A stretch of 64,000 nt of DNA. It comes from Olegusella massiliensis. GTDB lineage: Bacteria; Actinomycetota; Coriobacteriia; Coriobacteriales; Atopobiaceae. The position numbers were made by a program, and so were the translations under genes. Shown piece after piece: positions 9,415-17,659 of this stretch (position 1 is its first letter; each line of letters starts with the position of its first letter). The notes beneath the pieces were generated by a model. It saw only the letters and a program-made list of their open reading frames with translations, made no database searches and had not been told where the DNA came from. The DNA is taken from assembly GCF_900078545.1 (NCBI RefSeq), contig NZ_FLLS01000002.1, positions 1,559,404-1,623,403 of the forward strand, written 5' to 3'.

Positions 9415-9446
9415 AGAGTGCAGAAGTTTCAATCTGCACTCTTTTC
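9415..9446 (+). terminator. Terminator or attenuator between fhs and fchA
   Basis: A perfect 10-bp stem AGAGTGCAGA / TCTGCACTCT (9415-9424 and 9433-9442) with an 8-nt loop, followed by TTT and a pyrimidine run. It lies in the 61-nt gap between fhs and fchA and could make fhs transcripts more abundant than the rest of the operon. Confidence 0.65.
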
Positions 9447-9467
9447 TCTCAATTTGAGGTGGACTTC

Positions 9468-10094
9468 ATGACAGAACAACTGAGCACACTTAGTTGTCGC
9501 GATTTTGCTGCGGTATTAGCTTCAAAGCAGCCCGTGCCGGGAGGCGGGGGAGCAGCAGCTCTGGTGGGTGCACTTTCTGCAGCACTCTGTTCAATGGTGG
9601 GCAATTTCACCACAGGTAAAAAGCGCTATGCCGAGGTAGAGGCAGACATCCAACGTATGCTTGTGGACGCCGGAGAGCTCCGTGAAAAATTACTTAATCT
9701 CGTTGATGATGACGCTATTGCTTTTGAGCCGCTTTCGCGCGCCTATACAATTCCCAAAGAAGATCCTCAGCGTATAGCAATTCTCGAGGCGGCTACCCAA
9801 GATGCGTGTAAGGCCCCACTTGAGATGATGCATGTATGTGCCCAGACCATTGACCTTCTTGATGAGATGGGGCAAAAGGGCTCACGCATGCTTCTTTCTG
9901 ATGTAGCGTGTGGTGCTTATTTTGCTGTTGCTGCGCTGCAGAGTGCGGCTCTTAATGTTTTTGTGAATACCAAGCCGTTTCGTTCACATGACTGGGCAAT
10001 TGCCGTCGAGAATGATGCGAAAACATTGTTGGATATGTACCCCGAGCGGGGCAACTTAGTTGCTCGAAAGATATTTGACCAACTAAAGAGGTAA
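9468..10094 (+). CDS. fchA: Methenyl-THF cyclohydrolase (FTCD C-terminal/FchA type)
   Basis: A 208-residue stand-alone cyclodeaminase/cyclohydrolase-domain protein. It is expected to hydrolyse 5,10-methenyl-THF to 10-formyl-THF, or the reverse. The hallmark PVPGGGGAAALVGALSAAL lies near the N-terminus (about residues 19-37), followed by the helical bundle typical of the family. GAGGTGG precedes the ATG at 9468; an upstream in-frame GTG at 9459 overlaps that site. folD starts 2 nt after the stop. Its presence makes sense of the altered FolD next door, which lacks the residues for this same reaction. Confidence 0.9.
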   Translation: MTEQLSTLSCRDFAAVLASKQPVPGGGGAAALVGALSAALCSMVGNFTTGKKRYAEVEADIQRMLVDAGELREKLLNLVDDDAIAFEPLSRAYTIPKEDPQRIAILEAATQDACKAPLEMMHVCAQTIDLLDEMGQKGSRMLLSDVACGAYFAVAALQSAALNVFVNTKPFRSHDWAIAVENDAKTLLDMYPERGNLVARKIFDQLKR

Positions 10095-10096
10095 AA

Positions 10097-10951
10097 ATGG
10101 CAAAGCTATTACAAGGTGCGCCCGTAGCTGCTGCGTTGACCGAAAAGCTCCAGCTGCGTACCGCGCTGCTCAAAGAACAGGGTATTACACCTACTTTAGC
10201 AATCGTGCGGGTAGGTGAGCGTGCAGATGACCTTTCCTATGAGCGTGGAATTCTTAAACGTGCTGAGAAGATAGGGCTGGGTGTTTGTCAGTTCATCCTG
10301 CCTCTTGACTGCAGTCAAGAGGAGCTACTCAAGGTGATTGGTGAGGTAAATACGCGCGATGATATTCATGGATGTTTGATGTTTCGTCCGCTGCCTGCCC
10401 ATTTGGATGAAACGTGCGCTTGTGAGCTTCTTGATATAAGCAAGGACATTGACTGCATTACGATGGGCTCACTTGCTGGTGTTTTTGCCTCGCGTCCCGA
10501 AGGCTTTCCGCCTTGTACCGCAGAGGCAGTTGTGCGCTTGCTCGAGTATTACGGCTATGAGCTTCGTGGAGCCGATATTTGCGTTGTTGGACGTTCTCTT
10601 GTGATTGGCAAACCCGTATCTATGATGCTTCAGGCAAAAAATGCGACGGTGACCATGTGTCATACAAAAACACGCAACTTAGCCGAGCATTGCCGTGCCG
10701 CAGACATTTTGGTGGTTGCCGCAGGTCATGCAAAAACCATTGGCGCTGCTTTTGTGCACGAAAATCAGATTGTTGTTGATGTTGGTATTAATTGGGATAC
10801 TAATGCGGCAAAACTTGTCGGTGACGTAGACTTTGAAGCTGTTGAATCCCTTGTTGCGGCAATCACGCCTGTGCCAGGAGGTGTTGGTTCTGTGACGACG
10901 GCAGTGCTGGCGCAGCATGTGGTCGAAGCAGCTGAGAGGACGGTAGCCTAG
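10097..10951 (+). CDS. folD: FolD-family methylene-THF dehydrogenase, probably without cyclohydrolase activity
   Basis: A 284-residue FolD homologue. The NAD(P)-binding half is complete: VVGRSLVIGKPVS, ATVTMCHTKT, VVDVGIN, GDVDF and ITPVPGGVGSVT. The catalytic half is altered. Counting from the conserved Tyr48 (the Y-x3-K tyrosine), the position of the essential lysine is Ile52 (YERGILKR). The glutamine of the usual LVQLPLP motif is Phe96 (LMFRPLP). The aspartate (Asp119 in KDIDC) remains. By family knowledge, loss of this Lys abolishes cyclohydrolase while the dehydrogenase step can survive. The adjacent fchA fits that division of labour. Gene end and folE start are adjacent. Confidence 0.9.
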   Translation: MAKLLQGAPVAAALTEKLQLRTALLKEQGITPTLAIVRVGERADDLSYERGILKRAEKIGLGVCQFILPLDCSQEELLKVIGEVNTRDDIHGCLMFRPLPAHLDETCACELLDISKDIDCITMGSLAGVFASRPEGFPPCTAEAVVRLLEYYGYELRGADICVVGRSLVIGKPVSMMLQAKNATVTMCHTKTRNLAEHCRAADILVVAAGHAKTIGAAFVHENQIVVDVGINWDTNAAKLVGDVDFEAVESLVAAITPVPGGVGSVTTAVLAQHVVEAAERTVA

Positions 10952-11569
10952 ATGGCTGACGAACAAACATATACGCAGATGGCAGGGCAGGCTACCAGCA
11001 AGATTGATCGTCCTCGTGCTGAAGCCGCCATCCGCGAACTACTCTATGCGATAGGGGAAGATCCTCATCGCGAGGGTCTGCAGGGTACTCCCGATCGTGT
11101 GGCGCGTGCCTGCGAAGAACTTTTTGCTGGTCTATCTGATGATCCTGCCCGTTACTTGCGCAAGCAGTTCCAAGAAGACCATAACGAAGAGATGGTTATC
11201 GTGCGGGATATCCCATTTCACTCTATGTGTGAACATCATCTTTTGCCCTTTATTGGTAAGGCACACGTTGCCTACATTCCACGCGCAGGTCGCATTACGG
11301 GTCTTTCCAAAATTGCTCGCTGTGTGGCGGGCTTTGCGGCGCGTCCACAGGTACAAGAACGTCTGACAGCAGAAGTAGCTGATGCAATGGTAGCCGAGCT
11401 TAATCCCTTGGGCGTGATGGTGGTTATCGAAGCAGAGCATACCTGTATGACCATGAGGGGTGTCCGTGCCGCAGGTGCCGTGACGGTAACCTCCTCGGTC
11501 CGTGGTTGTTTTAAGCAAAACGAAAAAACTCGCACTGAAGCGCTGCGCCTTTTGGGTGTAAGCCATTAG
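10952..11569 (+). CDS. folE: GTP cyclohydrolase I
   Basis: A 205-residue enzyme opening GTP to 7,8-dihydroneopterin triphosphate, the first step of folate pterin synthesis. The zinc/active-site segments are visible: [34 protein letters not shown] and the C-terminal [12 protein letters not shown] with its zinc cysteine. Length is typical. The ATG follows the folD stop directly, so translation is likely coupled. No folB, folK or folP is visible here, so the rest of the pterin branch must be elsewhere if present. Confidence 0.96.
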   Translation: MADEQTYTQMAGQATSKIDRPRAEAAIRELLYAIGEDPHREGLQGTPDRVARACEELFAGLSDDPARYLRKQFQEDHNEEMVIVRDIPFHSMCEHHLLPFIGKAHVAYIPRAGRITGLSKIARCVAGFAARPQVQERLTAEVADAMVAELNPLGVMVVIEAEHTCMTMRGVRAAGAVTVTSSVRGCFKQNEKTRTEALRLLGVSH

Positions 11570-11578
11570 GGGGTAGCC

Positions 11579-13015
11579 ATGGCTTATTCTCTTCCTTTTG
11601 AGGTTATAAACTGGGATTATGAGCAAGCGCTTGATCAGCTGCATCGGGCGCTACATTTTGGTATTCAACCCATGCTCGAAACCGTTATCGATATGCTTGC
11701 TGAGCTGGGAAATCCTGATTTATGCTTCGATGCTTTGCAAATCGCTGGCACTAATGGCAAAACCAGCACGGCACGTTATACCGCAGCCATTCTTATGGGC
11801 GAAGGCCTTAGCTGTGCTTTGTATACCTCACCAGGCCTTACGAGTTATACCGACCGTATGGAAATTGGTGGACATACCGTATCCAAGGAGAGCTTTGCAC
11901 ATGGTCTTTCGGCAGCAGCTCAGGCAGGCATGCGTGTTAATGCGCGTCGCAAGCAAGCAAAAGAGCGTCCTTATGACATTACAGAGTTTGACCTTATTAC
12001 GGTAGCCGCAGCGGTTGTTTTTGCTGAAGCTGATGTTGATGTGGTGGTACTGGAATGTGGCATGGGTGGTAGATGGGATGCTACTTCTGCCTACGGCAAT
12101 ATCACTAACTGTGCAATTACGGGTATCGGTCTAGATCATATGGCAGTACTCGGTGATACTCTCGAAAAGATTGCTGCAGAAAAGGCTGCCATTATTAAGA
12201 CTGGTCGCAGCTGTGTACTTGGTGTGGGAACAGCGACTCCTTCGAGCGTCGAAGATGTTTTTCTTGCGCAGTGTCAGGCGCAAAACGTTATACCTAGCCT
12301 AGTGCGTCCTGAGCGGCTGATTGATGCGAGAGGCCTTTTGCATCCCGGCACTCTTGCAGTACATGAGACGCTGCCTCATGTACGCTATCGCATTTCTCGG
12401 CATGCTGAGCGTGTGGGTGGCTCGATGGTGATGGATATAACGAGTACTCGAGCGAACTATCAGGATATTTCTGCACTCAAACCTGACTATCAAGCGGCAA
12501 ATATCTGCTGTGCGGTACAGCTTGCCGAAGACTATCTTGACCATGCACTGGATGAAGATAAACTTTATGATTCAGTTGTAAGTTGTCCCACGCCTGGACG
12601 CTTTGATGTCTACCGGACAAATCCTCTGGTATTGGTGGATGCAAGTCATAACCCCCAGTCCATCGCTGCGTTTATTGCAGCAATACAAGCTATCGAAGCC
12701 GATGTCTCCAAACGCCCTGCTTTGCTTTGTGCAATTTTTGCTGACAAGAATTACCAAGAAGTTGTGCACCTCCTTGCCCCTGAATTCCCTGAGATTTATT
12801 GCACGCAGACAGATTCTTTGCGAGCATTGCCAGCACCTGAGCTTGCCGCGTGCTTTGAGCAGGCAGGAAAAAAAGTGAGTGCTATCTATTCCACCACAGC
12901 AGAAGCGCTTACGTCGCTTGCTGATGCTCACCAAGACTGTGTTTGCTGTGGCACCATCACACTGGCAGGAGAGATTGCGGCCCTACTTGGTCATCCTGTA
13001 CCGCCAAAGCACTAA
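11579..13015 (+). CDS. folC: Folylpolyglutamate synthase / dihydrofolate synthase
   Basis: A 478-residue Mur-ligase-like ATPase that adds glutamate to folates, retaining them in the cell. The P-loop IAGTNGKTSTARY, the second motif LECGMGGRWDATSAY and the C-terminal VLVDASHNPQS motif are all FolC signatures. It is somewhat longer than many FolC proteins (about 430). AGGGGGTAGCC precedes the ATG. It is the last gene of the folate/C1 run. Confidence 0.94.
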   Translation: MAYSLPFEVINWDYEQALDQLHRALHFGIQPMLETVIDMLAELGNPDLCFDALQIAGTNGKTSTARYTAAILMGEGLSCALYTSPGLTSYTDRMEIGGHTVSKESFAHGLSAAAQAGMRVNARRKQAKERPYDITEFDLITVAAAVVFAEADVDVVVLECGMGGRWDATSAYGNITNCAITGIGLDHMAVLGDTLEKIAAEKAAIIKTGRSCVLGVGTATPSSVEDVFLAQCQAQNVIPSLVRPERLIDARGLLHPGTLAVHETLPHVRYRISRHAERVGGSMVMDITSTRANYQDISALKPDYQAANICCAVQLAEDYLDHALDEDKLYDSVVSCPTPGRFDVYRTNPLVLVDASHNPQSIAAFIAAIQAIEADVSKRPALLCAIFADKNYQEVVHLLAPEFPEIYCTQTDSLRALPAPELAACFEQAGKKVSAIYSTTAEALTSLADAHQDCVCCGTITLAGEIAALLGHPVPPKH

Positions 13016-13130
13016 TTTCATATGCCTATCTTGTACAACTCGGTCAGCAATTGTTGTTGTGCCTATTTAAATGGACGCCTTTTGCTATTATGATTCGAGC
13101 AACTAACGCCGTTGAAAGGCTGCCGTAGTC

Positions 13131-13562
13131 ATGTCTGAGCTTATGAATCAAATTATTACGCCCGAAGTGCGCATGGTTTTGTACCTCTTCGTCGCTTGCA
13201 TCGTGATGCTTTACATCCTCTCGATTGTTTATGTCATTCGTGATGCGCAACGTCGTGGAGCTGAGCCTTGGTGGCTGTGGGCCATTATTTCGGTCATTCC
13301 TATAGTCGGTCTTTTGGCCTACGTTATTCTTCGTCCATCCAGCTATCTGGTAGATCGAGAAGAGCAGGACTTGGATATTGCTCTGCGTGAGCATCAGCTG
13401 TCTCACTATGGCATTTGCCCTAAGTGCGGGGCTCCCATTGACCGTGACTTTGTTGTTTGCCCCATCTGCAACACACAGGTGCGCAACGTCTGTCCAACTT
13501 GTCACCGTCCTTTAAATGCTGACTGGAAAGTGTGCCCTTATTGCCGTACGCATATCCAGTAA
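13131..13562 (+). CDS. Membrane protein with C-terminal double zinc ribbon
   Basis: A 143-residue protein. Two hydrophobic helices (about residues 12-37 and 48-67, arranged like PLDc_N-type membrane anchors) are followed by a cytosolic linker and two zinc-ribbon knuckle pairs: CPKCGAP...CPICN and CPTCHRP...CPYCR. The double-zinc-ribbon architecture is certain; function is unknown. Such proteins are often membrane-tethered adaptors. It is followed by a good terminator. Confidence 0.8.
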   Translation: MSELMNQIITPEVRMVLYLFVACIVMLYILSIVYVIRDAQRRGAEPWWLWAIISVIPIVGLLAYVILRPSSYLVDREEQDLDIALREHQLSHYGICPKCGAPIDRDFVVCPICNTQVRNVCPTCHRPLNADWKVCPYCRTHIQ

Positions 13563-13585
13563 AGGTAAAATACAGATACTTTTAG

Positions 13586-13613
13586 ACACCCGCTTTCAAG
13601 CGGGTGTTTTTTT
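13586..13613 (+). terminator. Rho-independent terminator after the zinc-ribbon gene
   Basis: ACACCCGCTT / AAGCGGGTGT stem (13586-13595 and 13598-13607) with a tight loop, followed by seven Ts. It is a textbook intrinsic terminator about 25 bp after the stop codon. Confidence 0.9.
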
Positions 13614-13814
13614 AGCTCCGGCGTTGCCTTGGATCATACAGAAAGTAAAGTTTCTTGCTTTGACCTCAAAAATCTTTTCTGAGCGGAACACCGCTGTATA
13701 CGTGCATCAGGAAAGTGGTATTACGCCAGAAAATATGGCGGCGCTGTTGCATCTGTGTAGAGTGTTGTAAAGTAAGACAGTCTGTGTATGTCGTTTAGCC
13801 GGGAGGCAAGAAGT
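13614..13814. other. Non-coding stretch between terminator and thrS leader
   Basis: About 200 bp; together with the leader region it makes a roughly 400-bp gap before thrS. No T-box core was found. It presumably carries the thrS promoter; TAAAGT at 13768-13773 is a possible -10 but its -35 spacing is poor. Confidence 0.4.
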
Positions 13815-13901
13815 ATGTGGCATCCTTGGGGATATTGCCCCACGATGAAAAACAACTCAATGAAGCCTCTTGAAGAAATCATGCGCACGCCAACTATCTA
13901 G
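13815..13901 (+). CDS. Possible thrS leader peptide, 28 aa
   Basis: An ATG at 13815 preceded by GGGAGG (13801-13806) at 8-nt spacing opens a 28-codon ORF. It begins MWHPWGYCPT and ends EEIMRTPTI. Two of the last four codons are threonine (ACG, ACT) and the final one is isoleucine. The TAG overlaps the first base of a downstream hairpin (13901-13944). This geometry resembles amino-acid operon leader peptides, and thrS starts 82 nt further on. The small size and lack of homology information limit certainty. Confidence 0.4.
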   Translation: MWHPWGYCPTMKNNSMKPLEEIMRTPTI

Positions 13902-13944
13902 GCGCCTGCCTCTTGATACGGCCTTTTGGTCGCGGGCAAGCGCC
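13901..13944 (+). promoter_or_regulatory. Leader hairpin upstream of thrS
   Basis: GGCGC-C-TGCC (13901-13910) pairs with GGCA-A-GCGCC (13935-13944) with one internal mismatch, giving a 9-bp GC-rich stem. The following sequence is T-rich but lacks a strong U-run. It may work as an attenuator or a translational control element coupled to the 28-aa ORF. Confidence 0.4.
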
Positions 13945-13983
13945 TTGGTATTGTTGAATTTTATTTGCAGGGAGAGGTTTTCC

Positions 13984-15744
13984 ATGAAGGTTCTTTTTAA
14001 CGATGGTCATGTGGATGAGATTCCCGCTGAGGAGGAGCTCCACGTTATCCGTCATACGGCAGCACATATCCTGGCAGAAGCGGTAAAGTCGCTCTATCCC
14101 CAAGCTCACTTTGGTTATGGTCCTGCCAATGAGAATGGCTTTTATTACGACATTGACCTTGGCGATACCAAAATTTCCGAAGATGATTTGCCTGCCATTG
14201 AAGCGCAGATGCGTGCAATTACCAAGGCCAACGAAAAGATTTCGACCTTTGAGCTACCTCGTGGTGAGGCTATTGAGCTTATGCAGGAACGCGGTGAGAA
14301 GTACAAGGTCGAGCATATCGGTGATTTGCCTGAGGATGCACGCATTACCTTCTATCAGCAGGGCGACTATATTGATATGTGTGTTGGTCCTCACCTCATG
14401 TATACCAAAGGACTCAAAGCGTTCAAGCTTACTGCTGTTTCCGGTGCTTATTGGAAAGCTGATGCCAACAACAAGATGCTTACGCGTATTAGCGGTACTG
14501 CTTTCCGTAATAAAGAAGAGCTTGCCGAGCATGAGCGTCTCATTGAAGAGGCCAAGAAGCGCGATCATCGTAAGATTGGCGCCGAGATGGAACTCTTTAT
14601 GATGGCAGACGAGGGTCCAGGTTTTCCTTTCTGGCTTCCCAATGGCATGCTGCTTAAGAATTCCCTCATGGATTATTGGCATGAGATGCAGATGAGCCAT
14701 GGTTATGATGAGGTCCAAACGCCAATTATTTTGTCCCGCAAGCTGTGGGAAACCTCAGGTCACTGGGACCATTACAAAGAAAATATGTATACCACCAAGA
14801 TTGACGATGAAGATTTTGCCGTCAAGCCTATGAACTGTCCTGGTGCCTGCCTCATTTACAAGAGCAAGCCTCGCAGCTATCGTGACTTGCCTCTCAAGCT
14901 TGCAGAAGCAGGACTTGACCACCGCCATGAGCTCCGTGGCGCGCTCCATGGTCTTTTCCGTGTCCGCTCCTTCACACAGGATGATGCGCACCTCTTCATT
15001 CGCCCTGATCAAATTACCGAGCAGGTTACTGATACGGCGCATCTGATTACTGCTTATTACGAGCAATTTGGCTTCCCTTATCGCGTTGAGCTTTCTACCC
15101 GTCCTGCTGACTCAATGGGTTCGGATGAAGATTGGGAGCGTGCCGAGGCGGGTCTTAAGGATGCCCTTGAGAAGCTTGGTGTTGACTACAAGCTCAACCC
15201 AGGCGATGGCGCTTTCTATGGACCCAAGATTGATTTTCATCTAGAGGATTGTTTGGGCCGTGAGTGGCAGTGCGGTACCATCCAGCTTGACTTCCAACTT
15301 CCACAAAACTTTGAGTTGGAATACACCACCGCTGATGGCAGCAAGCAGCGCCCCATCATGATTCATCGTGCAGGCTTTGGCAGTTTTGAGCGCTTTATTG
15401 GCATGTTGACCGAGCAGTATGCAGGCAAGTTCCCCACGTGGCTCTCTCCTTGCCAAGTCAAGATTTTGCCTGTCTCTCAAAAAACCCGTGAGTATGCTCA
15501 CCAGGTCGCCGATGTGCTTCGCGATGCCCGTATTCGTGTCAAGGTGGATGACCGTGACGAGAAGATAGGCTATAAGATTCGTGAAGCGCGTGGCATCGAT
15601 CGTGTGCCTTACATGCTGATTTTGGGTGAACAGGAGCGTGATGGCGAATATATTTCTGTTCGTGATCGCAGCAATGAAACCCACCAGAGCCAGCTTGATG
15701 ACTTTGTTAGCGCAATTACCGCTGAGATTTCTGCGCGCAACTAA
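13984..15744 (+). CDS. thrS: Threonyl-tRNA synthetase lacking the N-terminal TGS domain
   Basis: A 586-residue class II synthetase charging tRNA-Thr. The editing-domain HxxxH motif is in VIRHTAAHILAEAV. The catalytic motifs include the zinc Cys in MNCPGACLIYKS, ELRGALHGLFRVRSFTQDDAHLF, and GDGAFYGPKIDFH, and the C-terminal anticodon domain (PVSQKTREYAHQVA) is complete. Only about 20 residues precede the editing motif, whereas usual bacterial ThrS (about 640) has a TGS domain there. The ATG at 13984 has GGGAGAGG before it. The frame stays open upstream to 13870 but that part does not resemble TGS. It is followed at short distance by two genes on the same strand. Confidence 0.95.
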   Translation: MKVLFNDGHVDEIPAEEELHVIRHTAAHILAEAVKSLYPQAHFGYGPANENGFYYDIDLGDTKISEDDLPAIEAQMRAITKANEKISTFELPRGEAIELMQERGEKYKVEHIGDLPEDARITFYQQGDYIDMCVGPHLMYTKGLKAFKLTAVSGAYWKADANNKMLTRISGTAFRNKEELAEHERLIEEAKKRDHRKIGAEMELFMMADEGPGFPFWLPNGMLLKNSLMDYWHEMQMSHGYDEVQTPIILSRKLWETSGHWDHYKENMYTTKIDDEDFAVKPMNCPGACLIYKSKPRSYRDLPLKLAEAGLDHRHELRGALHGLFRVRSFTQDDAHLFIRPDQITEQVTDTAHLITAYYEQFGFPYRVELSTRPADSMGSDEDWERAEAGLKDALEKLGVDYKLNPGDGAFYGPKIDFHLEDCLGREWQCGTIQLDFQLPQNFELEYTTADGSKQRPIMIHRAGFGSFERFIGMLTEQYAGKFPTWLSPCQVKILPVSQKTREYAHQVADVLRDARIRVKVDDRDEKIGYKIREARGIDRVPYMLILGEQERDGEYISVRDRSNETHQSQLDDFVSAITAEISARN

Positions 15745-15761
15745 AGAGTAGGTAAGGATTT

Positions 15762-16592
15762 ATGCTCATTGCCAGAAGCTTTATCACTTTTCTCTTTTTT
15801 AGTTTTTGTGGCTGGCTGTGGGAAACTTTTTTTTGCACGGTCCATTCAGGAAGCTTCCAAAGCCGAGGCTTCCTGTTTGGACCGATTTGTCCCATTTATG
15901 GCGTTGGTGTTCTCAGCGCTCAGTTTACCTTTGCCGTTATTGAAAAATGGACAGGTACCTTACCTTTGCTACAGACTTTTGTTATCTGTGTAGTAGGAGG
16001 TATTGTTATTGAGTACGCTACCTCTTGGTACCTTGAGCAGCGCTTTAATGCACGTTGGTGGGACTACAGCCACATGCCTTTGAATATCCATGGACGTATC
16101 TGCCTGCCAGTTTCTTTGATATTTGGTGCGGCGGGTTCCTTTGCGCTGAGGATTGCACTTCCTTGGTTTGCCTCCGTTGAGTCATTGCTTAATCCTTTGG
16201 TGCTAGAAGTAATTTCTCTGGTTGCAGCAGCTATTTTTGGTGCGGATTTCGCGTTAACTGAGGCGGTATTGTCCGAGCTTCAGATGAAGGTCAAAGACCT
16301 AGACAACGAGCTAACACAACGTGGCGAGCGTATGTATCAGGTTGTTGCAGGAGCGCCATCTGAGTTAAAGGCCAAGGTGAGCGAAGTGGGTGCTGAGGCA
16401 AAAGCTGTCATGGAGGCCGGTGGTGATCAGTTAGTCACTCTTGCGAGCGATTCTAAACGTAGTGTGAGCAATCAGATGACAAAGGCTGTCCTTACGCTGA
16501 CGTACTGGCAGCAAGACCAGTTACAGAGAATGCGCAGTGTGCAACCAAGCTCTTGGGTTGGCAAACTCAAAGACAGAATGTCCAAGAACTAA
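15762..16592 (+). CDS. CmpB-like multi-pass membrane protein (putative ABC permease family)
   Basis: A 276-residue protein with about five hydrophobic segments in its first 165 residues and a helical cytosolic C-terminus. The N-terminal pattern FFSFCGWLWETFF...SRGFLFGPICPIYGVG matches the 'putative ABC transporter permease' (ABC_trans_CmpB) family, whose transport role is unproven. The 17-nt gap after thrS suggests co-transcription. Confidence 0.7.
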   Translation: MLIARSFITFLFFSFCGWLWETFFCTVHSGSFQSRGFLFGPICPIYGVGVLSAQFTFAVIEKWTGTLPLLQTFVICVVGGIVIEYATSWYLEQRFNARWWDYSHMPLNIHGRICLPVSLIFGAAGSFALRIALPWFASVESLLNPLVLEVISLVAAAIFGADFALTEAVLSELQMKVKDLDNELTQRGERMYQVVAGAPSELKAKVSEVGAEAKAVMEAGGDQLVTLASDSKRSVSNQMTKAVLTLTYWQQDQLQRMRSVQPSSWVGKLKDRMSKN

Positions 16593-16632
16593 GGCTTGCA
16601 AAGATAATTACGTGCGGCGCTAAGGAATGACT

Positions 16633-17433
16633 ATGAGTCAAACTGAGCTAGAAGAACTCATTTCTCGCTTATTAGGTAAAGCTTATACTCGCATTGTTGC
16701 AGGTAACGATGCAGAGACACTTGCGTGTCTGCAGAGTTGGGCAAGTTCCTGCGCTACGCTTAGCAGTGTGGATGTCTTGGGCAGCCTCCCTTTAAGCTGC
16801 TCTGATATTCGCAAAGAAGCACAGCGGACTCACCAGCAAGGGAAAGCCTTGTTGGTCAATACAAGTAACTGTAGTGCCTTTGCTTGCTCAGCAATTCGTC
16901 TAGGTGCTGATGTGTGTTTCGAGCGTTTGGAAGATACCTGCGGAAGCAGTGCAAAGGGAATAGTGGCGATATCGCTGCCTCGCAAGGGTTCTGCTTGGTC
17001 TGTTCGGATCCAGGAGCATATAGACCGCCTGCCTCGTGTAGATGTAGGCAAGCAGGACGCTTTGCTTTTGCGCTATCGTGCCTATGAGAAGCTATGGCAT
17101 GAGTCGAGTGATGTTGCTTTTGCCGTAGCAGCATATTTGGTGGCACATCCTGTGGTAAAGCATGTCTATTACCCTGGACTTTTGCGCAATCAAAACGACT
17201 CAAGCCAGCGCGATCAACTGAATGCTTGTGCACCGTCTACTCTGCAGGGTGGTTTTGGCCCCTATATTGAGGTAGCGCTCGCGAAGAAGCTTTCTGCAAA
17301 AAATTCTGCGAGTACCAATGATTTGCTCTGTTACCGCGGTCCTTTGGATGGACGTGAAGTTTATCGTCTTGATTGTCGTCACATGAGTGTAGATTTTCTT
17401 ATCGGCCACCTTGAAATTTTGCTTAACGCATAG
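16633..17433 (+). CDS. Degenerate Cys/Met-metabolism PLP-enzyme homologue
   Basis: A 266-residue protein resembling the large-domain end and C-terminus of trans-sulfuration enzymes (cystathionine gamma-synthase/lyase; usually about 390 residues). The piece AAYLVAHPVVKHVYYPGL is a clear family signature, and AIRLGADVCFERLEDTCG aligns with the usual LGAD...S-x-TKY-x-GHSD region. The cofactor lysine there is replaced: no TK is present. The N-terminal substrate/cofactor half is also largely missing. The ORF is intact with normal codon use, so it is probably an expressed non-PLP descendant rather than a decaying gene. The ATG at 16633 has TAAGGA 6 nt upstream. Role unknown. Confidence 0.6.
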   Translation: MSQTELEELISRLLGKAYTRIVAGNDAETLACLQSWASSCATLSSVDVLGSLPLSCSDIRKEAQRTHQQGKALLVNTSNCSAFACSAIRLGADVCFERLEDTCGSSAKGIVAISLPRKGSAWSVRIQEHIDRLPRVDVGKQDALLLRYRAYEKLWHESSDVAFAVAAYLVAHPVVKHVYYPGLLRNQNDSSQRDQLNACAPSTLQGGFGPYIEVALAKKLSAKNSASTNDLLCYRGPLDGREVYRLDCRHMSVDFLIGHLEILLNA

Positions 17434-17659
17434 TCAATGGTTGATTGCCCATAGACGCTTGAATTATCCGATCCATGCATGGACTTGCGCAGCTGAGTAG
17501 CTAAAGTATTTTTGAGCGCATAACTCGCTTTACTTGTATACAGAGTCCTGGTCAACCCATATTTTGATTAATTGAATACGCTTTTTGATGCAAAAATCTT
17601 GCTATGCCTAGTACCATAGAGGGTAGGGCAAACTCGCATCCGACATGGGAAGGGGAGCC

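Noticed and set aside
13614-13983. T-box riboswitch before thrS
   Set aside because: The conserved TGGNACCGCG antiterminator core and the stem I motifs were searched for by eye and not found. A leader peptide/hairpin arrangement fits better.
13870-13983. N-terminal extension of ThrS from a TTG at 13870
   Set aside because: The frame is open but the extra 38 residues do not resemble a TGS domain, and the ATG at 13984 has a strong GGGAGAGG site. The stretch also overlaps the leader hairpin.
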